Shown piece after piece: positions 18,553-28,200 of a stretch of DNA of 64,000 bases. A program made the position numbers and the translations under genes. Source of the DNA: Maribellus luteus (GTDB lineage: Bacteria > Bacteroidota > Bacteroidia > Bacteroidales > Prolixibacteraceae); NCBI RefSeq assembly GCF_003576475.1, contig NZ_QWGR01000004.1:434001-498000 (forward strand). The letters are read 5' to 3'. The stretch's first letter is position 1. Each line of letters begins with the position of its first letter. A model generated the notes under the pieces. That model did not search any database. It worked only from the letters and a program-made list of their open reading frames with translations, and was not told the origin of the DNA.

Positions 18553-19899
18553 ATGAAGAGAACATTCACATATTTGTTTCTGTTGGCAGTGCTTCTGTCG
18601 TCGTGCAAGAATGAGCAAAACAAATACCTTTTGCTAGGGAAAAAGAGCGGTAGGCAATGGTTTGAGCCAACACCGTTTGGAATGGCTTACATTAAAAGAG
18701 GAGCTTATAACATTGGGGCCAACGACGATCAATTAAATGGCGTTACCCCCAACAAAATGGTATCCACCGAAGCTTTTTGGATTGACGATACCGAAATTAC
18801 GAATAACGAGTACCGGCAGTTTGTTTACTGGGTGCGCGATAAACGGGCGCGCGAGTTGCTGGGGCAAACATACGCTGATTTCCTTATCACCGAAGACAAG
18901 TACGGAAACCCGCTGGATGAACCAGAAATTAACTGGGATGAGCGCATCGAGTGGGACGACATTGATTACCAGAATGCAATGGACGAGCTTTATCTTCCGG
19001 AGCAGGACCGGTTTCATTTCAGAAAGGAAATTGATACGCGTCAATTGGTTTACGAACATTATTGGATCGATTTCAAACAGGCGGCGAAACGCAGTAATAG
19101 TTACAATTTTGAAACCCAGCGTTACGAAGGAAACGTGGTCAATGAAAAGGGAGAAGTGGTTCCGATTCAAAACCGGACTTCTTTTCTGATGCGCGAATCG
19201 GTTCCGGTTTACCCCGATACCTTGTGCTGGATTCGCGATTTCGCTTATACGTACAACGAACCTTTTACGATCAAGTATTTTTCGCATCCCGGATTTGATG
19301 ATTACCCGGTTGTGGGCGTAACCTGGAAACAAGCCAACGCATTTTGCAGCTGGCGGTCGGGCCTGAAAGCTTTCACTCCGAAAAATGAAGAAGAGGCAGC
19401 GCCACACGATTTCCGCTTACCAACCGAAACCGAATGGGAGATTGCAGCCCGCGGCGGGATGATGAACAATAAATATCCGTGGGGAAGTTATTATTCACGC
19501 AATGTGAACGGTTGTTTTGTAGCGAATTTTAAACCGCAACGTGGAAATTATGTTGCCGACAGCGAAACAACCACTACCGCGATGAAAGTAGGGCAGTACG
19601 ATCCCAATCCCTTTGGAGTTTACGATATGGCCGGAAACGTGGCCGAATGGACTTCTACTGCATTCTTCGAAGCCGGTTATGAAATGATGAATGACTACAA
19701 TCCCGAGATTGAATACAATGCCAAACCCGATGATCCACCTGTAATGAAAAGAAAAGTGATCCGCGGTGGTTCATGGAAAGACATCGCCTATTTTATTCAA
19801 ACATCAACGCGTAGTTTCGAATACCAGGACACAGCCAAATCATATGTTGGTTTCCGTTGTGTACGTACTTCTTTCAAAGACGAATTCGCACGCAATTAA
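18553..19899 (+). CDS. second GldK-like FGE-domain lipoprotein (GldK paralogue)
   Basis: A 448-residue lipoprotein (LLSSC, Cys18) that aligns with the GldK of this window over its whole length with few gaps. The shared blocks include FWIDDTEITNNEYRQFVYWV, QAAKRSNSYNFETQRYEGNV, YPVVGVTWKQANAFC, GNVAEWTSTAF and PPVMKRKVIRGGSWKD. The GldK-specific insertions are kept, so it is closer to GldK than to a general FGE protein. GldJ is a known related lipoprotein, but GldJ is normally longer. It lies behind a terminator after gldN, which suggests separate expression. It may form a variant ring or replace GldK under some conditions (inference). Confidence 0.88.
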   Translation: MKRTFTYLFLLAVLLSSCKNEQNKYLLLGKKSGRQWFEPTPFGMAYIKRGAYNIGANDDQLNGVTPNKMVSTEAFWIDDTEITNNEYRQFVYWVRDKRARELLGQTYADFLITEDKYGNPLDEPEINWDERIEWDDIDYQNAMDELYLPEQDRFHFRKEIDTRQLVYEHYWIDFKQAAKRSNSYNFETQRYEGNVVNEKGEVVPIQNRTSFLMRESVPVYPDTLCWIRDFAYTYNEPFTIKYFSHPGFDDYPVVGVTWKQANAFCSWRSGLKAFTPKNEEEAAPHDFRLPTETEWEIAARGGMMNNKYPWGSYYSRNVNGCFVANFKPQRGNYVADSETTTTAMKVGQYDPNPFGVYDMAGNVAEWTSTAFFEAGYEMMNDYNPEIEYNAKPDDPPVMKRKVIRGGSWKDIAYFIQTSTRSFEYQDTAKSYVGFRCVRTSFKDEFARN

Positions 19900-19903
19900 T
19901 CTC

Positions 19904-21754
19904 CTAGAACTTTAGATTTAAACCCGCAAATACCGTTGCTTTTGGCATGGTGTAATACCGGTTTACCTCGTAGCTTGTTCCCAGCAGATTCTCTCCGCTA
20001 AGAAACAGATGAAGGTTCTTACTAAGCCGGTACTTGGCTTTGGCATTTACAAGCGTATAACTTTCCTCATTTACAGCCACTGGTGAAGGATTGTTGTCCA
20101 GATTCGAGATTTGTTGAATACTTGCAGATAAATGGAGTTTACTGATCTGGTAACTGGCATTCAGAAAGAAATGATGCTCCGGTGTTGCGTAAACCGGTTG
20201 GTCTATGTTTATGTAGCTGTAGGTAGCCTGAATTCCGAGGTTTTTTAACGGTTCGGCATTTACAGCCAGTTCCAGACCTTTGTTCGATACTTTGCCGGTA
20301 TTCAGATAACCATTCGGAGGTCCCACATTTACGATCATATTATCGCCTTCAACCACAAAAAAGGTGAGTTCTGCCTGTACTTTTTTTCCAAGCTTTGTCA
20401 GAAGGCCGGTTTCGTAATTCCAGATGGTTTCCGGGTTCAGTTTCGGATTGGGTCCCCACATAAACAATTCGCGCATGGTAGGACTGCGGTAGCCTTTCGA
20501 AACGGTTCCTTTCCAGGTTGTGTTTGAATTGAAATGATAGGCAAATCCTGCTGAGGGAATCCAAATGTCGCCATACTGGCTGTGGTGTTGAAAACGGATC
20601 CCGGCGTTGATCGTTAGTTTCTTCCACAGTTTTTGCTGGGTGAAAGCGTACGCGCCAATTTCAGACAAGGTAGTATCGGCGAAAACGATTCCGTTACCGT
20701 TCATGGCTTTTTTGTTTTCAGCCATTCCTCCGTAGTTCATAAAATCAAAACCGGTGGTTAGTGTGTTCCCGTCAAGCAGGTGGAAGGATTCATACAAATT
20801 CACACCGTAATTGTGATCTTTGGAATGAAAACCGTCAGTAATATCGTGTTCCCCAAAGTTGTAAAACACTTTTACTGCCCCCGATGCTTTTTCAAACTCG
20901 TTGAGTAAAGTGAAGGCCCAATAACCACGCAAAATATCGATGCTTTCGCCCGCACTGGCATTCAGGGTGTCTGGCCCGGGATCGGACGCTTTAAAAGCGG
21001 CGATACTTACATCGCTAGAGGCGGAAAAATGAGGGTTCAAATCGTAGCCCAGTTTCACGTAACCATTCGTGATTTTAAAGTCAGAATGATCGCGGTGCCC
21101 GTCAGTTTGATCGTGATTAAGCGATGCAAAAACACTGAATTTATCTTTTTTGTATCCCATCGATCCCATGTATTTCTGAGTATTGTATGAACCATAAGAA
21201 AGACGAGCGTTTCCATGTGTACCATTGGCTGTTTGTTTGCGTGTAATGATGTTAATAACGCCTCCCATTGCATTCGAACCATATAAAATCGACGCCGGGC
21301 CGCGGATAACTTCAACACGTTCCACATCAGAAGCCACGTACGAGTCGGGGAGCGGATGACCCATAATTCCCATAAATTGCGGGTGCCCGTCGATAAGCAT
21401 TAAAACGCCGGTAGTTGGATTTCCTCCGATACCCCGGATACTGATCTGCCCGGCAGAGCCGGCAGCAACACCAAAACCGGTAATGCCTCGCTCGGTAACA
21501 AAAAGTCCGGGAACCCTGCCGTTTAATACCGGAAGCAAGGCCGACTCATTGGATTCTTCTATTTGATTGCGGTCGACTACCGAAACTGCCATTGGCACGT
21601 TGTTACGCGTCACTTTTACGGGTGTTCCGGTTACCACTACTTCATCAATTCTGACCGTATCTTCGGTGATTGAAAAGCTTTGGGCGTTTACCCATCCAAT
21701 GCAGGTAATTAGAGTGAAAACTGTCAACAATAATTTTAGGTTTATCCGAGTCAT
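19904..21754 (-). CDS. TonB-dependent outer-membrane receptor
   Basis: A 616-residue receptor with a signal peptide (cleavage after NAQ, about 25). A TonB-box-like segment, IDEVVVTGTPV, opens the mature protein. The plug follows, with SIRGIGGNPTTGVLMLIDG and VERVEVIRGPASILYGSNAMGG, then a barrel ending in aromatic Phe (FAGLNLKF). It has no N-terminal carboxypeptidase-like domain, so it is not a SusC-type receptor; its size suits siderophore, cobalamin or metal-complex uptake. It lies 46 bp downstream of a NikR-family regulator gene on the same strand, and a direct repeat touches its start codon. The substrate is unknown. Confidence 0.93.
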   Translation of the reverse strand: MTRINLKLLLTVFTLITCIGWVNAQSFSITEDTVRIDEVVVTGTPVKVTRNNVPMAVSVVDRNQIEESNESALLPVLNGRVPGLFVTERGITGFGVAAGSAGQISIRGIGGNPTTGVLMLIDGHPQFMGIMGHPLPDSYVASDVERVEVIRGPASILYGSNAMGGVINIITRKQTANGTHGNARLSYGSYNTQKYMGSMGYKKDKFSVFASLNHDQTDGHRDHSDFKITNGYVKLGYDLNPHFSASSDVSIAAFKASDPGPDTLNASAGESIDILRGYWAFTLLNEFEKASGAVKVFYNFGEHDITDGFHSKDHNYGVNLYESFHLLDGNTLTTGFDFMNYGGMAENKKAMNGNGIVFADTTLSEIGAYAFTQQKLWKKLTINAGIRFQHHSQYGDIWIPSAGFAYHFNSNTTWKGTVSKGYRSPTMRELFMWGPNPKLNPETIWNYETGLLTKLGKKVQAELTFFVVEGDNMIVNVGPPNGYLNTGKVSNKGLELAVNAEPLKNLGIQATYSYINIDQPVYATPEHHFFLNASYQISKLHLSASIQQISNLDNNPSPVAVNEESYTLVNAKAKYRLSKNLHLFLSGENLLGTSYEVNRYYTMPKATVFAGLNLKF

Positions 21755-21783
21755 CGTGTTACGTTTGTTTTGATTCGTGTTAC
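21755..21783 (-). promoter_or_regulatory. direct-repeat box touching the TonB receptor start codon
   Basis: On the + strand CGTGTTAC (21755-21762) is repeated as CGTGTTAC (21776-21783) with 13 bp between, a 21-bp period equal to two helical turns. The box ends one base before the receptor start codon (21752-21754). The same arrangement occurs before the NikR-like gene. Candidate operator for that regulator. Confidence 0.6.
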
Positions 21784-21800
21784 TATTCGGTCAAAAAAAT

Positions 21801-22202
21801 TTAGCCTGCTTTACTCATAACGAGTTTTCCGTGTTGAATGCCCTTCAAGCCAATAAGTTTATCCGAAATTTCGGTTAATATGCGGGAAGGCCCTTTTACA
21901 GCTGTTATTTCCATGTAATTCTCATCGTTCAGGTAAAATCCCTGCGACGACAGGACATATTCTTTATAAGCAAAGCGGATTTCAGAAGATTTTTTGAGGA
22001 TGTCGGATTTTTCATGGTTAAAAACCAGAACAACAGCACCTGCCACAATATTGTCGCATTTCCATTTCTCCTCCACCATGTTTTTCTCAATAAGGTGACG
22101 GATGGCCTGGGAGCGATTGGAGAAACCATTCTCATTCACATAATTGTCGAGTGCTTTCAACAATTCTTCATCCAGTGAAACGCCAAAACGGGAAACCGAC
22201 AC
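21801..22202 (-). CDS. NikR-family ribbon-helix-helix regulator lacking the nickel ligands
   Basis: A 133-residue protein with the NikR layout. The N-terminal ribbon-helix-helix DNA-binding domain (RFGVSLDEELLKALD, SNRSQAIRHLIEKN) is followed by an ACT-type ligand domain. Without gaps, the segment FAYKEYVLSSQGFYLNDENY aligns to the E. coli region holding His76, His87, His89 and Cys95; those positions are Lys or Tyr, Gly, Tyr and Tyr here. Nickel sensing by the known site is therefore not possible. The start is GTG at 22202, since TAA blocks the frame upstream and RFGVSL must be included. It heads an operon with the TonB receptor and probably regulates it and itself (inference). Confidence 0.88.
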   Translation of the reverse strand: MSVSRFGVSLDEELLKALDNYVNENGFSNRSQAIRHLIEKNMVEEKWKCDNIVAGAVVLVFNHEKSDILKKSSEIRFAYKEYVLSSQGFYLNDENYMEITAVKGPSRILTEISDKLIGLKGIQHGKLVMSKAG

Positions 22203-22231
22203 AGTGTTACTTTTTTAGTTTATCGTGGCAC
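22203..22231 (-). promoter_or_regulatory. direct-repeat box touching the NikR-like start codon
   Basis: AGTGTTAC (22203-22210) and CGTGGCAC (22224-22231) on the + strand, again with a 13-bp spacer and 21-bp period. The box abuts the GTG start codon (22200-22202), exactly as the matching box abuts the TonB receptor start. The first half is 7/8 identical to the other box and the second 6/8. Confidence 0.55.
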
Positions 22232-22374
22232 GAATATATGCAAAATGTGATTACAAGAGATGAGTTGGGCTTATTTTGTTAAGTAAAATGCCTTCCCGAA
22301 GGAGTGTGTTGTGCTTATTTGAGCGGCAAATAATTGTATCTTTAAGCATAAGTAAAAACGCTAAGATCTATTGT

Positions 22375-22779
22375 ATGACAACGATTAAGACCATTTATCT
22401 GGGTGAATTGCGCACCGAAAATGAACACCTGCAGTCGGGAAACAAGGTAATTACCGATGCGCCGACAGATAATCGCGGAAAGGGAGAATTTTTTTCGCCC
22501 ACCGATCTCCTGGCAACGGCACTCGGGAGTTGCATCATGACGATTATGGGAATCAAGGCACGCGACAACGGTATTGACATTGAAGGAACGCAGGTGGATG
22601 TTACCAAAATTATGGCATCTGATCCGCGGCGGGTGGCCGAAGTGATTGTCGAATTCACCTTCCCAAAGAAAAACTACACCGAAGAAGAAAAGCAACTGGT
22701 TGAAAGTGTTGCAGGGATCAGTCCGGTGCCGCTGAGTTTGCACCCCGACCTGGTTCAAACCATCCGTTTCAACTGGTAA
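22375..22779 (+). CDS. OsmC family protein with one of the two redox cysteines missing
   Basis: A 134-residue OsmC/YhfA-like protein. The ATG at 22375 (MTTIKTIYLGELRTE) is preferred because the upstream extension has no family character. GEFFSPTDLLATALGSCIMT holds the first conserved cysteine. The second site, usually CPV in an (x)GCPVxxSLHPD context, reads GISPVPLSLHPD, so serine replaces cysteine. Classic OsmC/Ohr proteins use both cysteines to reduce organic hydroperoxides, so peroxidase activity is doubtful here. The gene ends directly against the stop codon of the convergent M1 peptidase gene. Confidence 0.88.
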   Translation: MTTIKTIYLGELRTENEHLQSGNKVITDAPTDNRGKGEFFSPTDLLATALGSCIMTIMGIKARDNGIDIEGTQVDVTKIMASDPRRVAEVIVEFTFPKKNYTEEEKQLVESVAGISPVPLSLHPDLVQTIRFNW

Positions 22780-24705
22780 TTACTGTTTGATAAATTTGGT
22801 TTTGATTTCGCCGTTTTGTATGAAAACAACCAGCACATACGTGGCACTTGTTAAATCCGAAACATCCAGCACTTTTTCAAAGCTGTTGAACGATTTTACC
22901 AAAGTCCCGTTCATCGAAAATATACGGATGGACAAAGGCTGAACATTTGAGCTCATCTGAAGCAATAACTGCTCCCGCACAGGATTGGGTAGAATTTTGA
23001 TGCCGGTATCCGAAATGCCGGGCACGTCGACTACAAAAGCGGTTTTTGAGACCAGCCAGTAATCGGGATCAATTTTGAGCTCCGAAACCGGAAAGCCGGG
23101 ATGAACAACAAAGGTTTGATCGTTTATAAGTTGGCTAAGCCGGAAATCGGCCGAATCAGAATGATCGGCATTGTATACGCGAATGGGTACCGGCATTTCA
23201 AACAGTTCAACCGAAGAATGAGTGGTAGTTTGTGACAATGTGATGGAAAGATCGTTGTTTGCTTGCTGCGAGTAATGGACGCTGTAAACGGGATAACCTT
23301 CTCCGTAGAACCAGTCTTGCAGGAATTCAGTAAAGCTGGTATCGGCAGCGCTTTCCATGTGCCGGATAAATTGCCCGGTGTTTGCAAAGCCATTAGCTAC
23401 TTCCGGATCCTGAAAATAGTTGCGCAGTGCAGAGAAAAATGCATCGTCGCCAACGATCCAGCGAAGCATATGTAACAGGTAGGCACCTTTTCTGTAACTA
23501 AGCCTACCGCTGAATATCCGGTTTACATTGCTTGTGTCGTCTACAAACACTGATCCTTCGGGCTGGCCGGTGATGTTGTCGACCTGGAGTTTTTTCCAAA
23601 CAGGCCAATATCCCGGGAGGAGGTTTTCATAGGAAAGCCCTGTTAAGTAGGTGGCAAATCCCTCGTTGAGCCAGATATCCTGCCAGCTTCCGAGTGTAAT
23701 GTAATTGCCAAACCACTGGTGAGCCAGTTCGTGTGCAATCAGTTCGTAACTAAAGCCTCCCATAAAACTCATGGTTTGGTGTTCCATTCCGCCTCCCCAT
23801 CCGAATTGTGCGTGCCCGTATTTTTCATCCGCAAAAGGATATTTACCAATTAATTGATTGTAAAAGGCCATTACCTGTGCGGTTACGGGTGTCTGTACTT
23901 TGGCCGTATTCAGGTTCTCCGGGTAAACATAGTTCAGAATATCAATGGTGCGTCCGTCTTCCAGTTGCAGGGTATCTGAATACGAAGCATAGTTGGTAAC
24001 TGCAATCGCCACCAGGTAAGTGGCAATCGGGTGGCGGTGTTTCCAGTACGCGATGCATTTATTGTCGCTGATTTGTTCTGAAACCAGGATTCCGTTACTG
24101 GCTGTCCGGTAGGTTTCAGGCGATGTAACGATGATGTCGATGGAATCAATTTTGTCGGCCAGCGATTGTTTACAAGGCCACCATTCCATGGCACCGTAAG
24201 GTTCCGATAGTGTCCAAAGAACCGGTGTTTGCAAGTTGCCATGAACATTCACTTCAAAAGAGCCAAAGCCGCTGCTGGGAGGAACTCCCTGATAGTAGAT
24301 CGAAAAGGAATCGACCTGTTCCAAATTTACAGGCTTGTTGAAACGGATTGTTACTTTGTTTGCAGAATGGGAAAAGGAGAGTTGTTCTTTTCCGTGGGTG
24401 ACTGAATCAAGCTGTAAATCGGAATGCAAATCGATGCGGATGGAATCGAGCGATGGAATATTGCTTTTGAAATAACTGGTAACTTTTCCGGAAATACGAC
24501 GTACGGCGGGGTCAACCTGCCACTCCATCCGCTGGTAAATAAAATCGGTGGACGAATAGTCCTGACTTTCCGTAAAAGCCATTTTTTGGGCGTGGCTTTT
24601 TTGTTCCAGTCGCGCGATTTTATCAATAAGAAACGGGTCGTTCTGACCAAAGACAGCCCCGGTAATTGTTAGTAAGAAGCAGTGGAGAACCAGTATTCGT
24701 TTCAT
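22780..24705 (-). CDS. M1 family aminopeptidase exported by the T9SS
   Basis: A 641-residue secreted zinc metallopeptidase: signal peptide (cleavage after VFG at about 20) and an N-terminal beta domain. The M1 exopeptidase motif GGMEHQ is at 305-310, the zinc site HELAH at 325-329, and the third ligand Glu348 in WLNEGFATY. The last 80 residues form a type A T9SS sorting domain (GIKILPNPVREQLLLQMSS, then a short beta domain ending KTKFIKQ). It should be exported and attached or released at the cell surface, where it trims amino-terminal residues from peptides. It is a single gene convergent with osmC. Confidence 0.95.
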   Translation of the reverse strand: MKRILVLHCFLLTITGAVFGQNDPFLIDKIARLEQKSHAQKMAFTESQDYSSTDFIYQRMEWQVDPAVRRISGKVTSYFKSNIPSLDSIRIDLHSDLQLDSVTHGKEQLSFSHSANKVTIRFNKPVNLEQVDSFSIYYQGVPPSSGFGSFEVNVHGNLQTPVLWTLSEPYGAMEWWPCKQSLADKIDSIDIIVTSPETYRTASNGILVSEQISDNKCIAYWKHRHPIATYLVAIAVTNYASYSDTLQLEDGRTIDILNYVYPENLNTAKVQTPVTAQVMAFYNQLIGKYPFADEKYGHAQFGWGGGMEHQTMSFMGGFSYELIAHELAHQWFGNYITLGSWQDIWLNEGFATYLTGLSYENLLPGYWPVWKKLQVDNITGQPEGSVFVDDTSNVNRIFSGRLSYRKGAYLLHMLRWIVGDDAFFSALRNYFQDPEVANGFANTGQFIRHMESAADTSFTEFLQDWFYGEGYPVYSVHYSQQANNDLSITLSQTTTHSSVELFEMPVPIRVYNADHSDSADFRLSQLINDQTFVVHPGFPVSELKIDPDYWLVSKTAFVVDVPGISDTGIKILPNPVREQLLLQMSSNVQPLSIRIFSMNGTLVKSFNSFEKVLDVSDLTSATYVLVVFIQNGEIKTKFIKQ

Positions 24706-24840
24706 CTGCTAAATATACAAAACAGAACAAGGTGCAGGTAAAAATAGACAATCATGATTCAGGGCAATCATCAACAGAAATGAAAGTATTATTCGCAGGT
24801 AACTTAACTCTTCCTTCATGGAGGGTCCAAAAACAAATTT

Positions 24841-24939
24841 CACGCAAAGTGCGCGAAGGTTTACGCAAAAGAACGCAAAACAGAAACTAATAGTGAGCAC
24901 TCTGCGAGCTTTGCGCTTCTTTCGTGTCTTTGCGAGACG
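24841..24939. repeat. dispersed intergenic repeat, CGCAAAG type, copy 1
   Basis: Starts CACGCAAAGTGCG, contains ACTCTGCGAGCTTTGCG, and ends GTGTCTTTGCGAGAC, so its ends are roughly inverted copies of each other. A related degenerate sequence with the same landmarks lies at 50040-50120. Similar short intergenic sequences are common in Bacteroidota genomes. Confidence 0.55.
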
Positions 24940-25015
24940 CCACCCATTTTTTTAGAATGGGCATAATGAGGAGATGACAGGTAGATTATATTTTTTACCC
25001 CCCGTTTCGGCCACA

Positions 25016-25067
25016 CTCCGCTCAGCGGAGCTGTCGGCCTCAACTGTCCCCCTACTCGTAGGGGGAC
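25016..25067. repeat. two adjacent GC-rich palindromes
   Basis: CTCCGCT-C-AGCGGAG (25016-25030) and GTCCCCCTA-CTCG-TAGGGGGAC (25046-25067, 9-bp perfect stem). They are GC-rich against an AT-rich spacer and resemble REP-like intergenic elements. Neither is followed by a T-run. Confidence 0.5.
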
Positions 25068-25229
25068 GGCTGGAGCCGGTGGGTACAGTAATCCTCTTTT
25101 TCTGTCATAGGCGAGAACTTGTTTTACCAATATTCTGAACGCCCTACAAACTGTCAGCTGACAAATCAGGGTAATTTTGAATAGTATATCTGTATTCTCC
25201 CATTGATTGGTTAAGAGACTTTCAGAAAA

Positions 25230-25257
25230 AAGGCGAATTCCCGAAAGAATCCGCCTT
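25230..25257 (-). terminator. intrinsic terminator of the giant surface-protein operon
   Basis: AAGGCGAATTC (25230-25240) pairs with GAATCCGCCTT (25247-25257) with one mismatch over the loop CCGAAA. Read leftward the hairpin runs into a T-tract. It lies 14 bp after the stop codon at 25272. Confidence 0.8.
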
Positions 25258-25271
25258 CTGAGTGGCTAGCT

Positions 25272-28200
25272 CTACTTTTTGTCAAGAATTAATTTCCTGA
25301 CGATCCGCTTTTTATTGATGTGCATGACAACCAGATAGGTTCCGCTTGCCTGATCAGAAATGTCGAAAATCATTTGTTCGCCGTTCTGATACGTTTTACG
25401 AATTAATTCGCTGCCGGCCATGTTTAAAACAAGGAGTTCAACCTGTTCTTGCAAAGGATTTCTGAACTCAATTGTTACCTGTCCCCGGGTGGGGTTAGGA
25501 TATAAACTGATACCCAAACGATCGTTGTCGATTTCACTGATGCCAACCAGCACCGATACGCAAAGTTCGAAGGTATCGGTAATGCTGGCACCGGCACGAT
25601 CACTTCCCTGTACAACAATGTTCACACAACCCGTGTCTGCTGATGCCGGGGTGAAGGTGATTGTATAGGTATCCAGGTCTTCCTCTGTTTGGATCCAATC
25701 CGGCAAAATACCCTTGTCGGTGCGTACTTCAAATACCAGCGTGCTGTCATCGATGTCGCCAAACAGTTCATTTTTGTTCATAATCAGTCCAAGTGTGTCG
25801 TTGGCTATCATTGTTTCGTCATTCAGCCAACTTAGCTGGTAAGGAGGATCGTTTTCAGGGATAACCGTCAGCAGAAATTTACGCATAGTGATTTCGCCGG
25901 AGGCATCTTCCACCGAAACCCGGATGGTATCTGTTCCCGATTGATCCGGATTCAGAGAAATGCTTAGTTCTGCTGTTGAATCGAGCGGCTGGTGATCGAC
26001 CACAAGCTCTGCGATTAACCCGGTATTGGAGTAACTGGCATCAACAGTTACCGGCCCCGGTTCACAAACGGTTCCTCCTGATATCCCGGTGATCGTTATT
26101 TTCACAGATTCATCTTCAAACATGCTTATTGCCGGAATCTCGTCAATGGAAGGCTGAATTCCTGCTGCCAATACTGTGAGGGTGGTCTGGCAACTGGCAA
26201 TGTTCCCGGCCTGGTCTTTTACACTTAGTGTTACGGTATTTTCACCCAGATTCTCACAAGTAAAGAACGAAGGCGAAACCTGGATGTCAAGGTTAGTATA
26301 CGACGTAATATTGTCGGTTGTTCCGTTGGAAATCAGGTCCCCGTCAGCTTCTGTTAAAGAATAATTTCCATCTGCTGAAAGTGTTAGCTCCATTGGGTTA
26401 CAGACAACCTCAGGCGGAATATCGTCTTTTACTTTTAGGTTGAGAACGATAACGCTGTCGCAGCCGTTTACCGTTTGCAGGTTACGCGTATAAATTCCTG
26501 GTTGCCGTATTTGCTGTGTTCCAAACAGGTATGGTAACTGACTAATGCCCACCGTAACGTTTATAGTGGCACGGTAAGCCGGATGTACCGTAAGAGAAAG
26601 AGTAACTACGCTGTCGCAACCATTTATGGCCGGGAAGGTTTCGGTATACGTCCCGGATATGGTGAGCGACTGACCTCCAAAACGGTAGGGTAAGTCGTTT
26701 TCGCAAATGGTATCGGAATAGGCCAAAGCAAATGTGTCGCTTACCGAGAATACCAGTGTTACGGTGCTGTCGCATCCCGCTGAAGAGGTGAACAGTTCGG
26801 TATAGATTCCGTCGACTGAAAGCTCTTGCGAACCAAACTGATAGGGCAAATTGTTTTCGCATACGCTGACTGTGTCAGCCACATCAAAGGTATCATTCAC
26901 TGTTAGTGAAAGAACCACGGTGCTGTCGCATCCGTTTGCTGAAGCAAAAACTTCGGTGTAATTCCCGGAGGAGAGCAGCAACTGAGTTCCAAACTGATAC
27001 GGGAGGTCGTTTTCGCAAAGCACCAGTGTGTCGGTTACCACAAAAGTATCTGAAACGGTGAGTGTCAGCATTACCGTGCTGTCGCAGCCATTGTCACGGG
27101 TGAATACTTCCAGGTAATTTCCACCTGCAAGCAGCGATTGTGTTCCGAATGTATACGGCAGTTCACTTTCGCAAATGGTCACTTCTTTCGAAACCAGCGA
27201 AGTATCGAGGACATTGAGTGTTAATACCACTGTACTGTCGCAACCATTGCTTCCTGTAAAAATTTCAGTAAAAGTTCCGCTTGAAGTTAGTGTTTGTGCT
27301 CCGAGTGTATAGGGTAGATCGTTTTCGCAAAGGGCCAATTCCTGTTCTATCAGGAAAGTATCTGTTACGTTCAGGGTAAAAAGAAAGATACTGTCGCAGC
27401 CATTTACTGTAGTATAAACCCGGGAGTAAGTGCCCGCTGAAATGAGTGTCGAATCCTCCCACTGATAGGGCAACTCATCCTCACAAATGGTAAGGGTGTC
27501 TTTCCAGGAGTAAGAAGGATGTACTGTGAGGTTCAAGGTTACGGTACTGTCGCAGCCAAATTCGCTTTGGAAGGTTTCGGTGTAGGTTCCGCTTTCGGAT
27601 AATTGTTGATTTCCAAAAATATAAGGTGTTTCGGATGAGCAAAGTACTATTTCGGTACTCCCGCTTTCATACAATTTTACGTTATCGAAATAAACCATGC
27701 TATTGCCATACAGCTCAACAGAAGTTGGCGTAACTCCATTTAATATAGGAAACTCGCTAACTACCTCGCTTCCCGAAGTACCGCTGGCCTGTGTGCCGTT
27801 TATAAACACTTGGTATTTGCCTGCCGAAAAATCAAATTCCATTCGAATATGATACCAGGTATTGGATGTAGCTGGTTGCAACACATACTGCGTTCCGTAA
27901 CCTCCGGAACTTCCGGAGTAGTTAAAGGTGATCAGGTTGCCGTTATAAGATTCTACTCTGCCCGGAAATGCACCCCAACTTCCAATCGACGGATTTCCCA
28001 ATCCCATTCCGCACCTGCCTCCGCTAGATGCATTTGTTGCATACATCCAGCCTTCCAGTGTCGATTTTTCGTAGACTCCCGAAACCGGCTTCGACAGATT
28101 TGCAGCCCAACTTGAACCGGAAACCTGGAAAGATTGTGCTCCATACTTTACCGGAGTGTTCACTATTTTTTGGTCAGCATTTCCTGTCCCATCGTAACGG

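Larger units (their letters stand above)
24706..25271. other. 566-bp gene-free region with repeats and palindromes
   Basis: No open frame here has family character. The longest frame (leftward, 24861-25130) is Pro/Arg-rich and follows the palindromic sequences, so it is judged not to be a gene. The region holds an imperfect CGCAAAG-type repeat, two GC-rich hairpins and the terminator of the giant surface-protein gene. Confidence 0.7.

Noticed and set aside
13669-19899. The GldK proteins as formylglycine-generating sulfatase activators
   Set aside because: They carry the fold, but the lipoprotein signal, GldK-specific insertions and position in the gldKLMN cluster point to the T9SS ring.
24861-25130. 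An 89-codon leftward open frame in the gene-free gap
   Set aside because: It follows the palindromic and CGCAAAG-type repeats, is rich in Pro/Arg from GC-rich hairpins, and has no family character or plausible start context.
26424-27650. Tandem repeats as a CRISPR array or mobile repeat
   Set aside because: The period is an exact number of codons, the frame is open throughout, and the units vary at the nucleotide level; they are protein repeats.
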